Assembly (NCBI RefSeq): GCF_004217045.1
Contig: NZ_SGXM01000002.1
Span: 248,001-312,000, forward strand
Direction of reading: 5' to 3'
Source of the DNA: Cupriavidus agavae
GTDB lineage: Bacteria; Pseudomonadota; Gammaproteobacteria; Burkholderiales; Burkholderiaceae
DNA: 64,000 nt
A model generated the notes under the pieces. That model saw only the letters and a list, made by a program, of their open reading frames with translations. It ran no database searches and had not been told where the DNA came from. Position 1 is the stretch's first letter. Every line of letters starts with the position of its first letter. Made by a program: the position numbers and the translations under genes. Below, piece after piece: positions 43,780 through 51,438 of this stretch.

Positions 43780-45108
43780 TCAGCGGACGTTCGGGTTGAA
43801 GTGCTTCTTGAGGCCCTGCCAGCACGTGTAGTAGTTGTGCTGGAGCATGGCTGAATCGGCGGCGTAGCGGGTGGGACGGATCACGCCGGGGGTTTCGAAC
43901 ATGAACGCCATGGTGTCCGTGATGTGGTGCGGCGTGGCCGTATCCGAGGCCGAGGCGCGCTCGAATGTCTCGGCATCGGGGCCGTGGCCGCTCATGCAGT
44001 TGTGCAGGCTGGCGCCGCCCGGTGCAAAGCCGTCGGCCTTGGCGTCGTAGACGCCCGTGATCAGCCCCATGAACTCGCTGGCGATATTGCGATGGAACCA
44101 GGGCGGCCGGAAGGTGTTCTCGGCGGCCAGCCAGCGCGGCCCGAAGATCACGAAATCGATGGTATCGACGCCCGGCGTGTCCGAGGGCGCCTGCAGCACC
44201 AGGAAGATCGACGGGTCCGGATGGTCGAAGCTGATCGAGCCGATGGTATTGAAGTGGCGCAGATCATATTTGTACGGCGCGTAGTTGCCGTGCCACGCCA
44301 CCACGTCGAGCGGCGAGTGGTCGATCTCGGCGCGCCAGAGATTGCCCTGGAAGCGCGCCACCAGCTCGAACTGGCCTTCGCGGTCTTCGTAGCTGGCCAC
44401 CGGCGTCAGGAAATCGCGCGGATTGGCCAGCCCGTTCGAGCCAATCACGCCGAGGTCCGGCAGCCGGAACAGCGCGCCGTAGTTCTCGCAGATATAGCCG
44501 CGGGCCTCGCCATCGGGCAGGCTCACGCGGAAACGCACGCCCCGGGGAATCACGACGATCTCCTGCGGCTCCACATCGAGCGTGCCCATCTCCGTAGCGA
44601 TCGCCAGCCGCCCCTGCTGCGGCACGATCAGCATTTCGCCATCGGCGTTATAGAAGAAGCGGCCTTCCATCGACCGGTTGGCCATATAGAGATGGATGCC
44701 GCAGCCGGTCTGGGCCTCCGGGCCGCCGTTGCCGGCCATCGTGACGATGCCGTCGACGAAATCGGTGGGCGCGTCGGGCATCGGCGGCGGGCTCCAGCGC
44801 AACTGGTTCGGCGTGGGCGGCACGTCATCGAAACGGCTCAGCCAGCGGCTCTGCCCGATGGCGACAAAAGGCTTGTGCATCGCCGCCGGGCGAATCCGGT
44901 AAAGCCACGAACGGCGGTTGTGCGCACGCGGCGCCGTGAACGCCGTGCCGGAAATCTGCTCGGCATAGAGTCCGTAAGCCACCCGTTGGGGCGAGTTGCG
45001 GCCGACCGGCAAGGCGCCGGGCAATGCCTCGGTGGCGAACTCGTTGGCGAAGCCCGACATGTAGCGCGCCAGCGCGGTCTCGGCCGGATGCAGTTGTGCT
45101 TGAGTCAT
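43780..45108 (-). CDS. hmgA: Homogentisate 1,2-dioxygenase
   Basis: 442 residues, matching the family length. Family sequences include [24 protein letters not shown] at the N terminus, and the iron-site region [16 protein letters not shown] with [21 protein letters not shown]. The Fe(II) enzyme opens the homogentisate ring to maleylacetoacetate. The start at 45108 follows an AGAGGA ribosome site; a GTG at 45123 is less likely. Co-transcribed with fahA. The isomerase is not in the window. A dyad at 45153-45188 lies just upstream and may be its operator. Confidence 0.96.
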   Translation of the reverse strand: MTQAQLHPAETALARYMSGFANEFATEALPGALPVGRNSPQRVAYGLYAEQISGTAFTAPRAHNRRSWLYRIRPAAMHKPFVAIGQSRWLSRFDDVPPTPNQLRWSPPPMPDAPTDFVDGIVTMAGNGGPEAQTGCGIHLYMANRSMEGRFFYNADGEMLIVPQQGRLAIATEMGTLDVEPQEIVVIPRGVRFRVSLPDGEARGYICENYGALFRLPDLGVIGSNGLANPRDFLTPVASYEDREGQFELVARFQGNLWRAEIDHSPLDVVAWHGNYAPYKYDLRHFNTIGSISFDHPDPSIFLVLQAPSDTPGVDTIDFVIFGPRWLAAENTFRPPWFHRNIASEFMGLITGVYDAKADGFAPGGASLHNCMSGHGPDAETFERASASDTATPHHITDTMAFMFETPGVIRPTRYAADSAMLQHNYYTCWQGLKKHFNPNVR

Positions 45109-45152
45109 GTGTCGTCCTCTCACTGGCCGATGGAGCCGGCGGCCATCTTCTA

Positions 45153-45188
45153 ATTACGAATTATGAAATTGATTCACCAAATCGTAAT
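45153..45188 (-). promoter_or_regulatory. ATTACGA-N22-TCGTAAT dyad upstream of hmgA
   Basis: A perfect 7-base inverted repeat with a 22-base spacer lies 45 bases upstream of the hmgA start, in an AT-rich stretch. The spacing (two turns of DNA centre to centre plus) suits a dimeric or paired regulator site spanning the promoter. The regulator is not known; XRE at 45445 is a candidate. Confidence 0.45.
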
Positions 45189-45280
45189 CATGGTCCCGTG
45201 CAAAGTCAAACGGAACAGAGAAACAATAGACGTGCTCAGGCATGCCGGGGATGGCGAGTGCAGTGGGAGACGTCAGGGAT

Positions 45281-45340
45281 GGGAAAACTGGCGGAAAAAC
45301 GGGCGAAACAAAAACGGGAGAACCAAAAGCGGGAGAAACA
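45281..45340. repeat. Purine-rich imperfect short repeats
   Basis: Five to six imperfect units of the type GGGAGAAACAAAAAC / GCGGAAAAAC follow one another. One strand is almost free of T over about 60 bases. It differs in base use from all neighbouring sequence. No function can be given. Confidence 0.5.
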
Positions 45341-45399
45341 GCGACGCGCCGCCCCGGCGAACGCGCGGGCAGCAAAGGTGCCACGAAAGGGCATGGGAT

Positions 45400-45425
45400 A
45401 CGGGAGGGCGCTGAGGCCCTCCCGT
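45400..45425. terminator. Hairpin after the XRE gene
   Basis: ACGGGAGGGC and GCCCTCCCGT form a 10-base perfect stem with a 6-base loop, 19 bases after the XRE stop read on the minus strand. There is no T-run; a probable transcript end or protective stem. Confidence 0.55.
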
Positions 45426-45444
45426 GTACTACAAGGCGCTACGG

Positions 45445-45828
45445 TCAGACGGGCTTGTGGCCCTCCCCCGAAGTCGGGCCGGAACCGAATCCACCCGACG
45501 CCGGCGCTGCCGGCGACGCTTGCGGAGCAGCCGGCTGGCCTGCCATCGACGCGGCGGTCACGCCGCCATTGCGGCTGGCGATGAACGCGTTGACATCGGC
45601 GGCCAGATGCTGTGGCGCAAGCACGACTTCAAGGCCCAGGGCCTCGCATGCCGCCAGGAAGGTGGACATGCGTGGATCGGCCTGGCCGGATTCGGCCCGC
45701 AGATAGGCTTCGCGGGAAATCCCGGCCTTACGGGCGACGTCCTCCTGCTTGAGCTTGCGCGCTCTACGCAACGCCCGCAGTTGCCGGAACGGTTCGCTAG
45801 CGCCTCTTGGCACGGCTGTACTGTTCAT
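45445..45828 (-). CDS. XRE-family helix-turn-helix regulator
   Basis: 127 residues. The HTH is at residues 14-66 (FRQLRALRRARKLKQEDVARKAGISREAYLRAESGQADPRMSTFLAACEALG), followed by a short link and a low-complexity Ala/Pro/Gly tail (PAAPQASPAAPASGGFGSGPTSGEG). Such stand-alone XRE proteins resemble antitoxins or small repressors. No HipA, toxin or methylase partner is adjacent. It is upstream of hmgA on the same strand but separated by a hairpin, so co-transcription is doubtful. Confidence 0.88.
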   Translation of the reverse strand: MNSTAVPRGASEPFRQLRALRRARKLKQEDVARKAGISREAYLRAESGQADPRMSTFLAACEALGLEVVLAPQHLAADVNAFIASRNGGVTAASMAGQPAAPQASPAAPASGGFGSGPTSGEGHKPV

Positions 45829-46077
45829 GTCGGTCTCCAGTCACCAGTGAAATAAAAGTGCGCGGACGTGCATTCGAGTATAGAGCACGTTAAGCGTTCC
45901 GTAAGGTCTGTTGTGGAACACTTTTACAGTTTTTTAATGATGGCTTGATCTGGCGTTTCCGGCGCTCGTCCGTACGGCTGATCGCGCACACCATCCTCCT
46001 CCCGCCCCCAACATAACGGTAGTGGCCGCTTTGCGTTGACGTCACATCAGTATCGTCCATGTGTGGCACAAGGCAAG

Positions 46078-46105
46078 TTGACAAACCGACCGGTCGTGCT
46101 ATTCT
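46078..46105 (+). promoter_or_regulatory. TetR-gene promoter with embedded palindromic operator
   Basis: TTGACA (46078-46083) and TATTCT (46100-46105) are separated by 16 bases and make a good sigma-70 promoter. The spacer contains the perfect palindrome CGACCGGTCG (46087-46096). Transcription would begin about 46112, essentially at the start codon (46113), so the mRNA may be leaderless. The palindrome would let the TetR protein repress itself. Confidence 0.65.
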
Positions 46106-46112
46106 CCAGCGC

Positions 46113-46733
46113 ATGCAAAAAGGACAGGTCACCCGTACCGCGATCATCGAACAGGCGCTGCAATCAGCCACCAAGGTTGGCTTCGAGCAGTTGTCGCTGG
46201 CCACGCTTGCCGCCGACACCAGCATGTCGAAGAGCGGCCTCTACGCGCACTTCAAGTCCAAGGAAGCGCTCCAGGAGGCTGTGCTGGCACGCGCCATGGA
46301 GGTGTTTTCCGAAATAGTGATCCAGCCCGCCATGCGCGAGCCCCGCGGCACGGCCCGGCTGGCGAAGCTGTTCGACGGCTACATGGCCTGGCTGGGCGGC
46401 ACGGTGATCGAGGGTGGCTGCGTCTTCATGGCGTTGTCGCAGGAATACCGCGACCGACCCGGCGTCATACGGGACAAGGTGGTGCAGGCATTCAAGGATT
46501 GGCACAGCACGATCGTGCGCGTGGTCACCGATGCGGTGGACGAAGGCGAACTCCGCGCCGACACCGATCCACGGCAGTTTGCCTTCGAGATGGCGGGCAT
46601 CGGCATGTCCTTCCAGTCTTCCTACAAACTCATGAGCCGGCACGACGCGGCAGCCATGGCGCGCCGCGCATTTGGCCGGCTGGTCGATGACTTCAGGGAG
46701 AATCGCGCCGCGTCGCGGCCTGGTACAGACTGA
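46113..46733 (+). CDS. TetR-family transcriptional repressor
   Basis: 206 residues. The HTH occupies residues 10-55 (TAIIEQALQSATKVGFEQLSLATLAADTSMSKSGLYAHFKSKEALQEAVL), followed by the ligand/dimer domain (AFKDWHSTIVRVVTDAVDEGEL). The ATG at 46113 is preferred because a start further upstream would precede the promoter at 46078-46105. Operator-like palindromes occur in its own promoter and again before the next gene (46806-46825), so it probably controls itself and the alpha/beta hydrolase. Confidence 0.93.
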   Translation: MQKGQVTRTAIIEQALQSATKVGFEQLSLATLAADTSMSKSGLYAHFKSKEALQEAVLARAMEVFSEIVIQPAMREPRGTARLAKLFDGYMAWLGGTVIEGGCVFMALSQEYRDRPGVIRDKVVQAFKDWHSTIVRVVTDAVDEGELRADTDPRQFAFEMAGIGMSFQSSYKLMSRHDAAAMARRAFGRLVDDFRENRAASRPGTD

Positions 46734-46805
46734 GTCTGTGCAGGACGGCCGCAGTGTATCCAACGGCATTCTTGCCCCGATTTCTTGCACAGAAAATAGC
46801 ACGAC

Positions 46806-46825
46806 TGGTCGGTCTTGACCGACCA
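46806..46825 (+). promoter_or_regulatory. Second TetR operator-like palindrome
   Basis: TGGTCGGTC and GACCGACCA, separated by TT, form a perfect 9-base inverted repeat between the TetR gene and the alpha/beta hydrolase. It shares the ACCGACC core with the palindrome at 46087-46096. It overlaps a TTGACC -35-like element (46815-46820), which fits repression. Confidence 0.6.
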
Positions 46826-46851
46826 AAAAAGTCAGATAGTTCATCGTCCGG

Positions 46852-47880
46852 ATGCCACAGGCAAGCCCGGAGCCGCCGCTGGAGGGTTTTGACGTGCCGC
46901 AAGTGTTGTCGACTGCATCCGCCCCCGTGTCCCAAGACCCCGCCATCGCCGCCCCGGCGCCCGGGCGTTCCCTGACCCAGTTCCTGATGGCAGGCCGGTT
47001 CGCCTGGCACCGGTTGCGATGGCAAGCGGGCAGCGCGCTCTTCCCCACGGCCACGGCCCGGGCGTTCGAGCAGCTATGGTTCCGACCACCCACCTCGCGA
47101 AATACCGCCGATGGCCTGCGCCTGCTCGATACCGCGCGGTCGGAGTGGGCACTTGTGACCGGCCAGGGTGGCAGCCGGCGGGTCCGTGTCTATCGCTGGG
47201 GATCCCAGGGCCCCGTCGTCCTGCTCGCCCACGGCTGGGGTGGCAGCGCCGGCCAGTGGCACCCGCTGGTTGGCAAGCTGCTGGCGGCGGGCTGCCGCGT
47301 CGTGGCCTTCGACGCGCTCTCGCATGGGGCCTCAGACGCGGGCGCGCGAGGCCCGCGGCAGACTTCGGTACTCGAAATGGCCCGTTCGCTGCTCGCCGTG
47401 GCCTGGCATGTGGGGCCCGTGCATGCCGTGGTGGCGCACTCGCTCGGCGGCGCGGCGGCCGCGCTGGCTATCCGCGAAGGACTGCCGGCGCGCGGGCTGG
47501 TGACGATCGGGGCGCCGGCCGACATGACCGACGCCTGCTCGACGCTGGCCTGGCAACTCGGCGTCGCGCCGCACGTGCTCACGCGGATGCGACGCAACAG
47601 CGAGGGCTGGCTCGGCGCCAGCTGGTCCAGCTTCAACGTGCCGGACATCGGCCGGTCCCGGCCCGTGCCGCCGGCGCTGGTGGTCCATGATCGCGACGAC
47701 AAGGAAGTACGCTGGCAGGACGGCGCCGCCATCGCCGGTGCCTGGCCCGGCGCCCGGCTGCTGACGACCGAGGGGCTCGGCCACCGGCGCATCCTCGGCG
47801 ACGATGCGGTGCGCGAACAGATCGTGCAGTTCGTGACCACGCTGGCCGCTCGGCCCGCCATCGCACGCCCTTCCCTCTGA
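46852..47880 (+). CDS. Alpha/beta hydrolase controlled by TetR
   Basis: 342 residues. After a basic N-terminal part without a clear signal peptide, the hydrolase domain starts at about residue 120 with PVVLLAHGWGGSAGQW (oxyanion region). The nucleophile elbow is VVAHSLGGA (Ser 197), the acid lies in VVHDRDDKEV (Asp 280-283) and the catalytic His is 311 (GLGHRRIL). The substrate is unknown; it might be an ester or lipid. The ATG at 46852 is the first in frame after the operator; a GTG about 14 codons later is an alternative. Confidence 0.88.
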   Translation: MPQASPEPPLEGFDVPQVLSTASAPVSQDPAIAAPAPGRSLTQFLMAGRFAWHRLRWQAGSALFPTATARAFEQLWFRPPTSRNTADGLRLLDTARSEWALVTGQGGSRRVRVYRWGSQGPVVLLAHGWGGSAGQWHPLVGKLLAAGCRVVAFDALSHGASDAGARGPRQTSVLEMARSLLAVAWHVGPVHAVVAHSLGGAAAALAIREGLPARGLVTIGAPADMTDACSTLAWQLGVAPHVLTRMRRNSEGWLGASWSSFNVPDIGRSRPVPPALVVHDRDDKEVRWQDGAAIAGAWPGARLLTTEGLGHRRILGDDAVREQIVQFVTTLAARPAIARPSL

Positions 47881-47894
47881 TTGCCTTCTTTGAT

Positions 47895-47923
47895 GGTTGG
47901 AGCGCCCCGCAGACGCTCCAACC
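47895..47923 (+). terminator. Hairpin after the alpha/beta hydrolase
   Basis: GGTTGGAGCG and CGCTCCAACC make a 10-base perfect stem with a 9-base loop, 14 bases after the hydrolase stop. No T-run follows. Confidence 0.55.
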
Positions 47924-47971
47924 CCGCTGTCCGGAAAAAAATCCTGGCGGTTAATTGAGTACTTAGGCCAG

Positions 47972-47996
47972 AAAAAGCCCGCGCAGGGCGCGGGCT
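47972..47996 (-). terminator. Rho-independent terminator of oxlT
   Basis: AGCCCGCGC and GCGCGGGCT form a 9-base stem with a 3-base loop. Read on the minus strand the stem is followed by TTTTTC. It lies 29 bases after the oxlT stop. Confidence 0.8.
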
Positions 47997-48025
47997 CCGG
48001 AACGGGACGACGTGCAGTGGCGGCT

Positions 48026-49348
48026 TCAGGTCAGGTCATCGGGAACCGCCCGATATCCCATCGGCATGCTGCTGTCCTGCACGGTCTTGCGGGCGTGGGC
48101 CTCGCGCATCGGCTTGAGCACGAAGATCGCCATCAGCGCAGACAGTGCGGCCATGCCCGAGGCCAGCATGAAGACCGCGTGCCAGTCGCCCGTGGCTGCC
48201 GTGATCACGCTGGAGAACGGCACCAGCAAGGCGGCAGTGCCCTTGGCCGTGTACAGCAGGCCAGCGTTGGTCGCCGCGAACTTGGGGCCGAAGGTATCGC
48301 CGCAGGTGGCCGGGAACAGGCTGTAGATCTCGCCCCAGGCAAAGAACACGATGCCGGTCAGCACCACGAACGCCACCGGGTTGTGCCCGTACTTGGACAG
48401 CAGCACGATGCCGACCGCTTCCACCGCGAACGCCAGGAACATCGTATTTTCACGACCGATGTTGTCGGACACCCAGCCAAAGAACGGTCGGGTCAGGCCG
48501 TTGAGCACGCGGTCGATGGTCAGGGCGAAGGTCAGCGCGGGCAACGTCAGGCCCATCAGCGAAACCGGGGAGTCGTGCAGCCCGAAATCCTTGGCGATCG
48601 GGCCGAGCTGCGCGGTGGCCATCAGGCCGCCGGCCGCCATCATCACGAACATGGCGTACATGACCCAGAAGATCGGCGACGACAGCACCTGGCGGGGCGA
48701 GGCGTTATAGGCCGCGGCGGACTTCAGCGTCGACTTGACGTCTGCCATCAGCTTGGCCGGCGGCGGCAGCAGGGCCAGGCCCAGCAGCACCACGATGATC
48801 CCCTGCCCCAGGCCGAAGTAGAGGAAAGTGGCCTCGTACCCGCTGGACTTGATCATGTTGGCGATCGGCACCACGGTAGCCGCCGAACCCGCGCCAAACC
48901 CGGCCGCCGTCAGGCCAGCCGCCAGTCCGCGCCGGTGCGGGAACCACTTCAGTGCATTGCCCACGCAGGTGCCATAGACCGCGCCGGCCCCCACGCCGCC
49001 CACGGCGGCCGCGAAGTACAGCATCGGCAACGACGACGCCATCGAGTTGAGCACCCAGGCAATGGCACACAGCAGCCCGCCGCCGACCACGACGGGTCGC
49101 GGGCCATATTTGTCGACCAGATAGCCTTCGATCGGTACCAGCCAGGTTTCGGTCACCACGAAGATCGTGAAGGCTACCTGGATGGCGGTGCGTCCCCAGC
49201 CGTATTTCTCGTCGATGGGGTTGACGAACAGGGTCCAGCCATACTGCATGTTGGCGATCATCGCCATACAGATCACGCCGAAGACAAGCTGCGTCCACGG
49301 CGAACCAAACCAGGACGCTTGCGCGCCTGCGCGTTGCTGACTTTCCAT
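48026..49348 (-). CDS. oxlT: OxlT-like MFS oxalate:formate antiporter, first copy
   Basis: 440 residues with 12 membrane segments. The N terminus reads TQLVFGVICMAMIANMQYGWTLFVNPI, a hallmark of the oxalate/formate antiporter subfamily, with NALKWFPHRRGLAAGLTAAGFGAGSA after helix 5 and RPFFGWVSDNIGRENTMFLAF in the centre. In Oxalobacter OxlT swaps oxalate for formate, powering a proton gradient with Oxc. The operator-like site 130 bases upstream (49479-49502) links it to oxc and frc. A second OxlT-like gene lies at 51439. Confidence 0.93.
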   Translation of the reverse strand: MESQQRAGAQASWFGSPWTQLVFGVICMAMIANMQYGWTLFVNPIDEKYGWGRTAIQVAFTIFVVTETWLVPIEGYLVDKYGPRPVVVGGGLLCAIAWVLNSMASSLPMLYFAAAVGGVGAGAVYGTCVGNALKWFPHRRGLAAGLTAAGFGAGSAATVVPIANMIKSSGYEATFLYFGLGQGIIVVLLGLALLPPPAKLMADVKSTLKSAAAYNASPRQVLSSPIFWVMYAMFVMMAAGGLMATAQLGPIAKDFGLHDSPVSLMGLTLPALTFALTIDRVLNGLTRPFFGWVSDNIGRENTMFLAFAVEAVGIVLLSKYGHNPVAFVVLTGIVFFAWGEIYSLFPATCGDTFGPKFAATNAGLLYTAKGTAALLVPFSSVITAATGDWHAVFMLASGMAALSALMAIFVLKPMREAHARKTVQDSSMPMGYRAVPDDLT

Positions 49349-49478
49349 GGTGGTGTCTCCTTCTGGCGGTGTGTCCCGCCGTTGCGGAATGGCATCTGCG
49401 TTGGATGCCTGTGGTGTTTTTTGCTGCCACTGCTTTTTATCGTCAACTGCCGAAGATCGAACAGCTGAGCCGTTCTAG

Positions 49479-49502
49479 TGCTATACAGTATGTGGTATAT
49501 CA
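49479..49502 (-). promoter_or_regulatory. Oxalate-regulon operator, site 1 (oxlT)
   Basis: TGCTATAC, 8 bases (AGTATGTG), GTATATCA. This copy is a near-perfect 8-base inverted repeat. It lies 130 bases upstream of oxlT. Four more copies of the pattern occur at 50223, 55412, 61222 and 63490, each in the same orientation relative to its gene. Confidence 0.75.
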
Positions 49503-49948
49503 CCGCAGTTCAAGACGTCTTTGGCGGGAAGCCGGCAGGTTCCGGCTTCAGTGGCCGGACACATTGCAGCCCAGGCCCGGACACTGGTGCAAGGCATGCA
49601 TCAAACCCCGCGTCCGCTCGATGCCCCCACCCTTCCAGATCAACGAGTTAGCGGCGCCGGGCGCATCAATGGCGACCCCTTCGGCAACGCGTAAAAGCCG
49701 CTGCCGCAGGTGCCAATGGATAACCCGCGCTAGGGAAAGTCCCGAGCCGGTCAGGCGCTGAAAATGGCGGAAATGCCAGAGACGCACCGCGCTGCGTCGG
49801 GACCTGAGATCCGCAGGCGCAGGGGTGGAACGAAGAGAACGAGAAGAGACGGCCGTGAGGAAAGCGGTACTGCCATTCGGGCTGCCGGCCGCTACAGGGC
49901 CCCGAACTTCAACAAACGACTACGAAATACGACAAACCCGAGAGCAGA
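49503..49948. other. Gap between site 1 and the small membrane-protein gene
   Basis: Together with 49349-49478 this is a 600-base stretch without a supported gene. Apart from site 1 I see no clear promoter, hairpin or ribosome site. Small open frames on both strands lack ribosome sites and are not called. Confidence 0.5.
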
Positions 49949-50161
49949 TCAGGCATGCAGGAAGCGCGGTTGCAGGACGGTATCCGAGACCGAGCTGCCG
50001 ATGCCGGTTTCGCTTTCCGCCGAACCCAGGCCAGCGAAGCGGCCGTGATCTTGCGCGGTGGCCAGGATGCCCATCGGCGTGATGGTTGCCAGGATGTAGG
50101 TAACGGTGACACCGAGGGAAACCAGACCCAGGGAGAGGATGGTGAGCAGCGTGGCGTTCAT
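49949..50161 (-). CDS. 70-residue small membrane protein in the oxalate regulon (uncharacterised)
   Basis: A 70-residue frame starting MNATLLTILSLGLVSLGVTV. Residues 3-26 form one hydrophobic membrane segment, then a polar tail (ATAQDHGRFAGLGSAESET). It has an AGGAG ribosome site (50167-50171) 5 bases before the ATG, a TTTACA-17-TATAAT promoter (50197-50225) and an oxalate operator copy (50223-50246) beside the -35. These make it a real gene although no family is recognised. It lies between two OxlT-like transporters and might modulate one of them; that is speculation. Confidence 0.7.
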   Translation of the reverse strand: MNATLLTILSLGLVSLGVTVTYILATITPMGILATAQDHGRFAGLGSAESETGIGSSVSDTVLQPRFLHA

Positions 50162-50166
50162 GAAAA

Positions 50167-50171
50167 CTCCT
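50167..50171 (-). promoter_or_regulatory. Ribosome-binding site of the 70-residue gene
   Basis: AGGAG on the minus strand, 5 bases before the ATG at 50161. It decides the start of this small gene. Confidence 0.75.
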
Positions 50172-50196
50172 AAGTGATGAAGATCAAGGTGGATTC

Positions 50197-50225
50197 ATTA
50201 TATGCTGCACTGCGAGGTCTGTAAA
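50197..50225 (-). promoter_or_regulatory. Sigma-70 promoter of the 70-residue gene
   Basis: On the minus strand TTTACA (50225-50220) and TATAAT (50202-50197) are separated by 17 bases, close to consensus. The operator copy at 50223-50246 begins at the -35. Confidence 0.75.
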
Positions 50226-50246
50226 TATTTTGTATGTGGTATATCA
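50223..50246 (-). promoter_or_regulatory. Oxalate-regulon operator, site 2 (70-residue gene)
   Basis: The right part TGTATGTG-GTATATCA matches site 1; the left arm (AAATATTT) is degenerate. It lies directly upstream of, and touching, the -35 of the small gene promoter, 61 bases before its start. Confidence 0.65.
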
Positions 50247-50270
50247 GTAGAGCTTTGTCCCTAAAAACAA

Positions 50271-50294
50271 CAACGCACCCCGTGGGGTGCGTTG
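50271..50294 (-). terminator. Rho-independent terminator of the LysR gene
   Basis: CAACGCACCCC and GGGGTGCGTTG form an 11-base perfect stem. On the minus strand TTGTTTTTAG follows. It separates the LysR gene at 50409 from the small gene promoter. Confidence 0.8.
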
Positions 50295-50408
50295 GTCGGC
50301 ACAATCAAGCGCTGCCAGGGCGCTGAATGCTGCCCTTTCAGGCGAAAAACTGCTTAATGCATCACGAAATTCATGGTGCGCCGCAAAACGTGAATCAAAT
50401 TCATCAGG

Positions 50409-51317
50409 TCAACCAACTTTCTTCAGCCCCTCGTCGTACTCCTGGGCGCGCAGGTTGTCCCAGATTGCCGCCGCGTTGGGCTTGAGCGAACGGGATTTGC
50501 GCCGCACCAGCATCACGTTGGATGTCACCTGCGGCCGCAGGGGCCGCAGTACCGCAGCCGGTGCCATGCCGCTGGCCTGGGCGCGCGACGGCACCACGCC
50601 GATGCCCAGCCCCATCGCCACCATGCCGAAGATCGCGGCGAAATGCCCGAGCAACTGCAACGAGCCCGGCCGCACGTGGTATGTCGACAAGGCCCGCTCG
50701 ACGGCCGGCTGCACACCCGAGTTCTGATCGAGCGTCAGCACCGAGGCATCGGCCAGTTCGCCCCAGCCCAGCGATTCGCGCGCCGCCAGCGGATGGTCCG
50801 CCGGCAGCACGGCTTGCAGGGCGTCGACGCAGAGCGGCTCGCAATACAGATCGTCGCTCGGCGCCGGATTGCTGGCGATGCCGAAATCCACCTCGCCGCT
50901 GCGCACGCTCTGCAGCACGCTGTCGTGCGACTTGTCGCGCAGCGTGATGCCGATGCCGGGCCAGGCCTGGCGGCAGCCGGCCACCCACATCGGCACCGAC
51001 ATCGAGGACATCACCGGATCGGTGGCGATCTGCACCGTGCCCTGGCTCGGCTTGCCCGTGCCGTGGCTTTCGCGCAGCGTCTGCTCAACCTCCTCGATCA
51101 GGTGGCAGATGCGCTGGGACAGGACCTCGCCCGCGTCGGTCAGCTCCACCTGGCGGGTGGTGCGGTCGAACAGGCGCTGGTCGATCTCTTCTTCAAGCTC
51201 GCGCACGCTGCGGCTGATAGCCGATTGCGTGAGGCCAAGCTCTGCCGCGGCGCGCGTGAAACTCTTCTGGCGCGCAACCGCGGCAAATGCCTTCAATTGC
51301 GGAAGCGAAACATTCAT
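50409..51317 (-). CDS. LysR-family regulator downstream of the second oxlT-like gene
   Basis: 302 residues. HTH: MNVSLPQLKAFAAVARQKSFTRAAAELGLTQSAISRSVRELEEEI, then the effector domain (GTVQIATDPVMSSMSVPMWVAGCRQAWP). The ATG at 51317 begins the canonical LysR start. It is on the same strand as the second oxlT-like gene with 121 bases between, and is closed by a good terminator. It could regulate either OxlT-like gene. The oxalate operator does not occur in front of it. Confidence 0.93.
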   Translation of the reverse strand: MNVSLPQLKAFAAVARQKSFTRAAAELGLTQSAISRSVRELEEEIDQRLFDRTTRQVELTDAGEVLSQRICHLIEEVEQTLRESHGTGKPSQGTVQIATDPVMSSMSVPMWVAGCRQAWPGIGITLRDKSHDSVLQSVRSGEVDFGIASNPAPSDDLYCEPLCVDALQAVLPADHPLAARESLGWGELADASVLTLDQNSGVQPAVERALSTYHVRPGSLQLLGHFAAIFGMVAMGLGIGVVPSRAQASGMAPAAVLRPLRPQVTSNVMLVRRKSRSLKPNAAAIWDNLRAQEYDEGLKKVG

Positions 51318-51438
51318 GGTGCCGCTCCTTGCTGGCGGATAACTGCAGTGGTACTGCGCTTGGGGGATCGTTCTTGTCGTGCCCTGCCTGTGAAGCGTTG
51401 CTGCCTGGTGTCGTAAGTCTTGTGTTCTGGTCAATCCG

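Larger units (their letters stand above)
45109..45444. other. Intergenic region upstream of hmgA
   Basis: 336 bases between the XRE regulator stop and hmgA. It contains the ATTACGA/TCGTAAT dyad (45153-45188), a purine-rich set of short imperfect repeats (45281-45340) and a strong hairpin (45400-45425). Small open frames here are basic, low-complexity reads of the purine repeat and I do not call them genes. Confidence 0.5.

Noticed and set aside
42479..45108. hmgA/fahA as starter suppliers for the aryl polyene
   Set aside because: These enzymes degrade homogentisate to fumarate and acetoacetate. A strong hairpin separates them from the polyene operon, so the proximity is probably incidental.
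45163..45706. Several small basic frames between hmgA and the XRE gene
   Set aside because: Low-complexity reads of the purine-rich repeat, without ribosome sites.
49548..50048. Small frames on both strands between oxlT and the 70-residue gene
   Set aside because: No ribosome site, promoter or recognisable fold, and some overlap the supported small gene.
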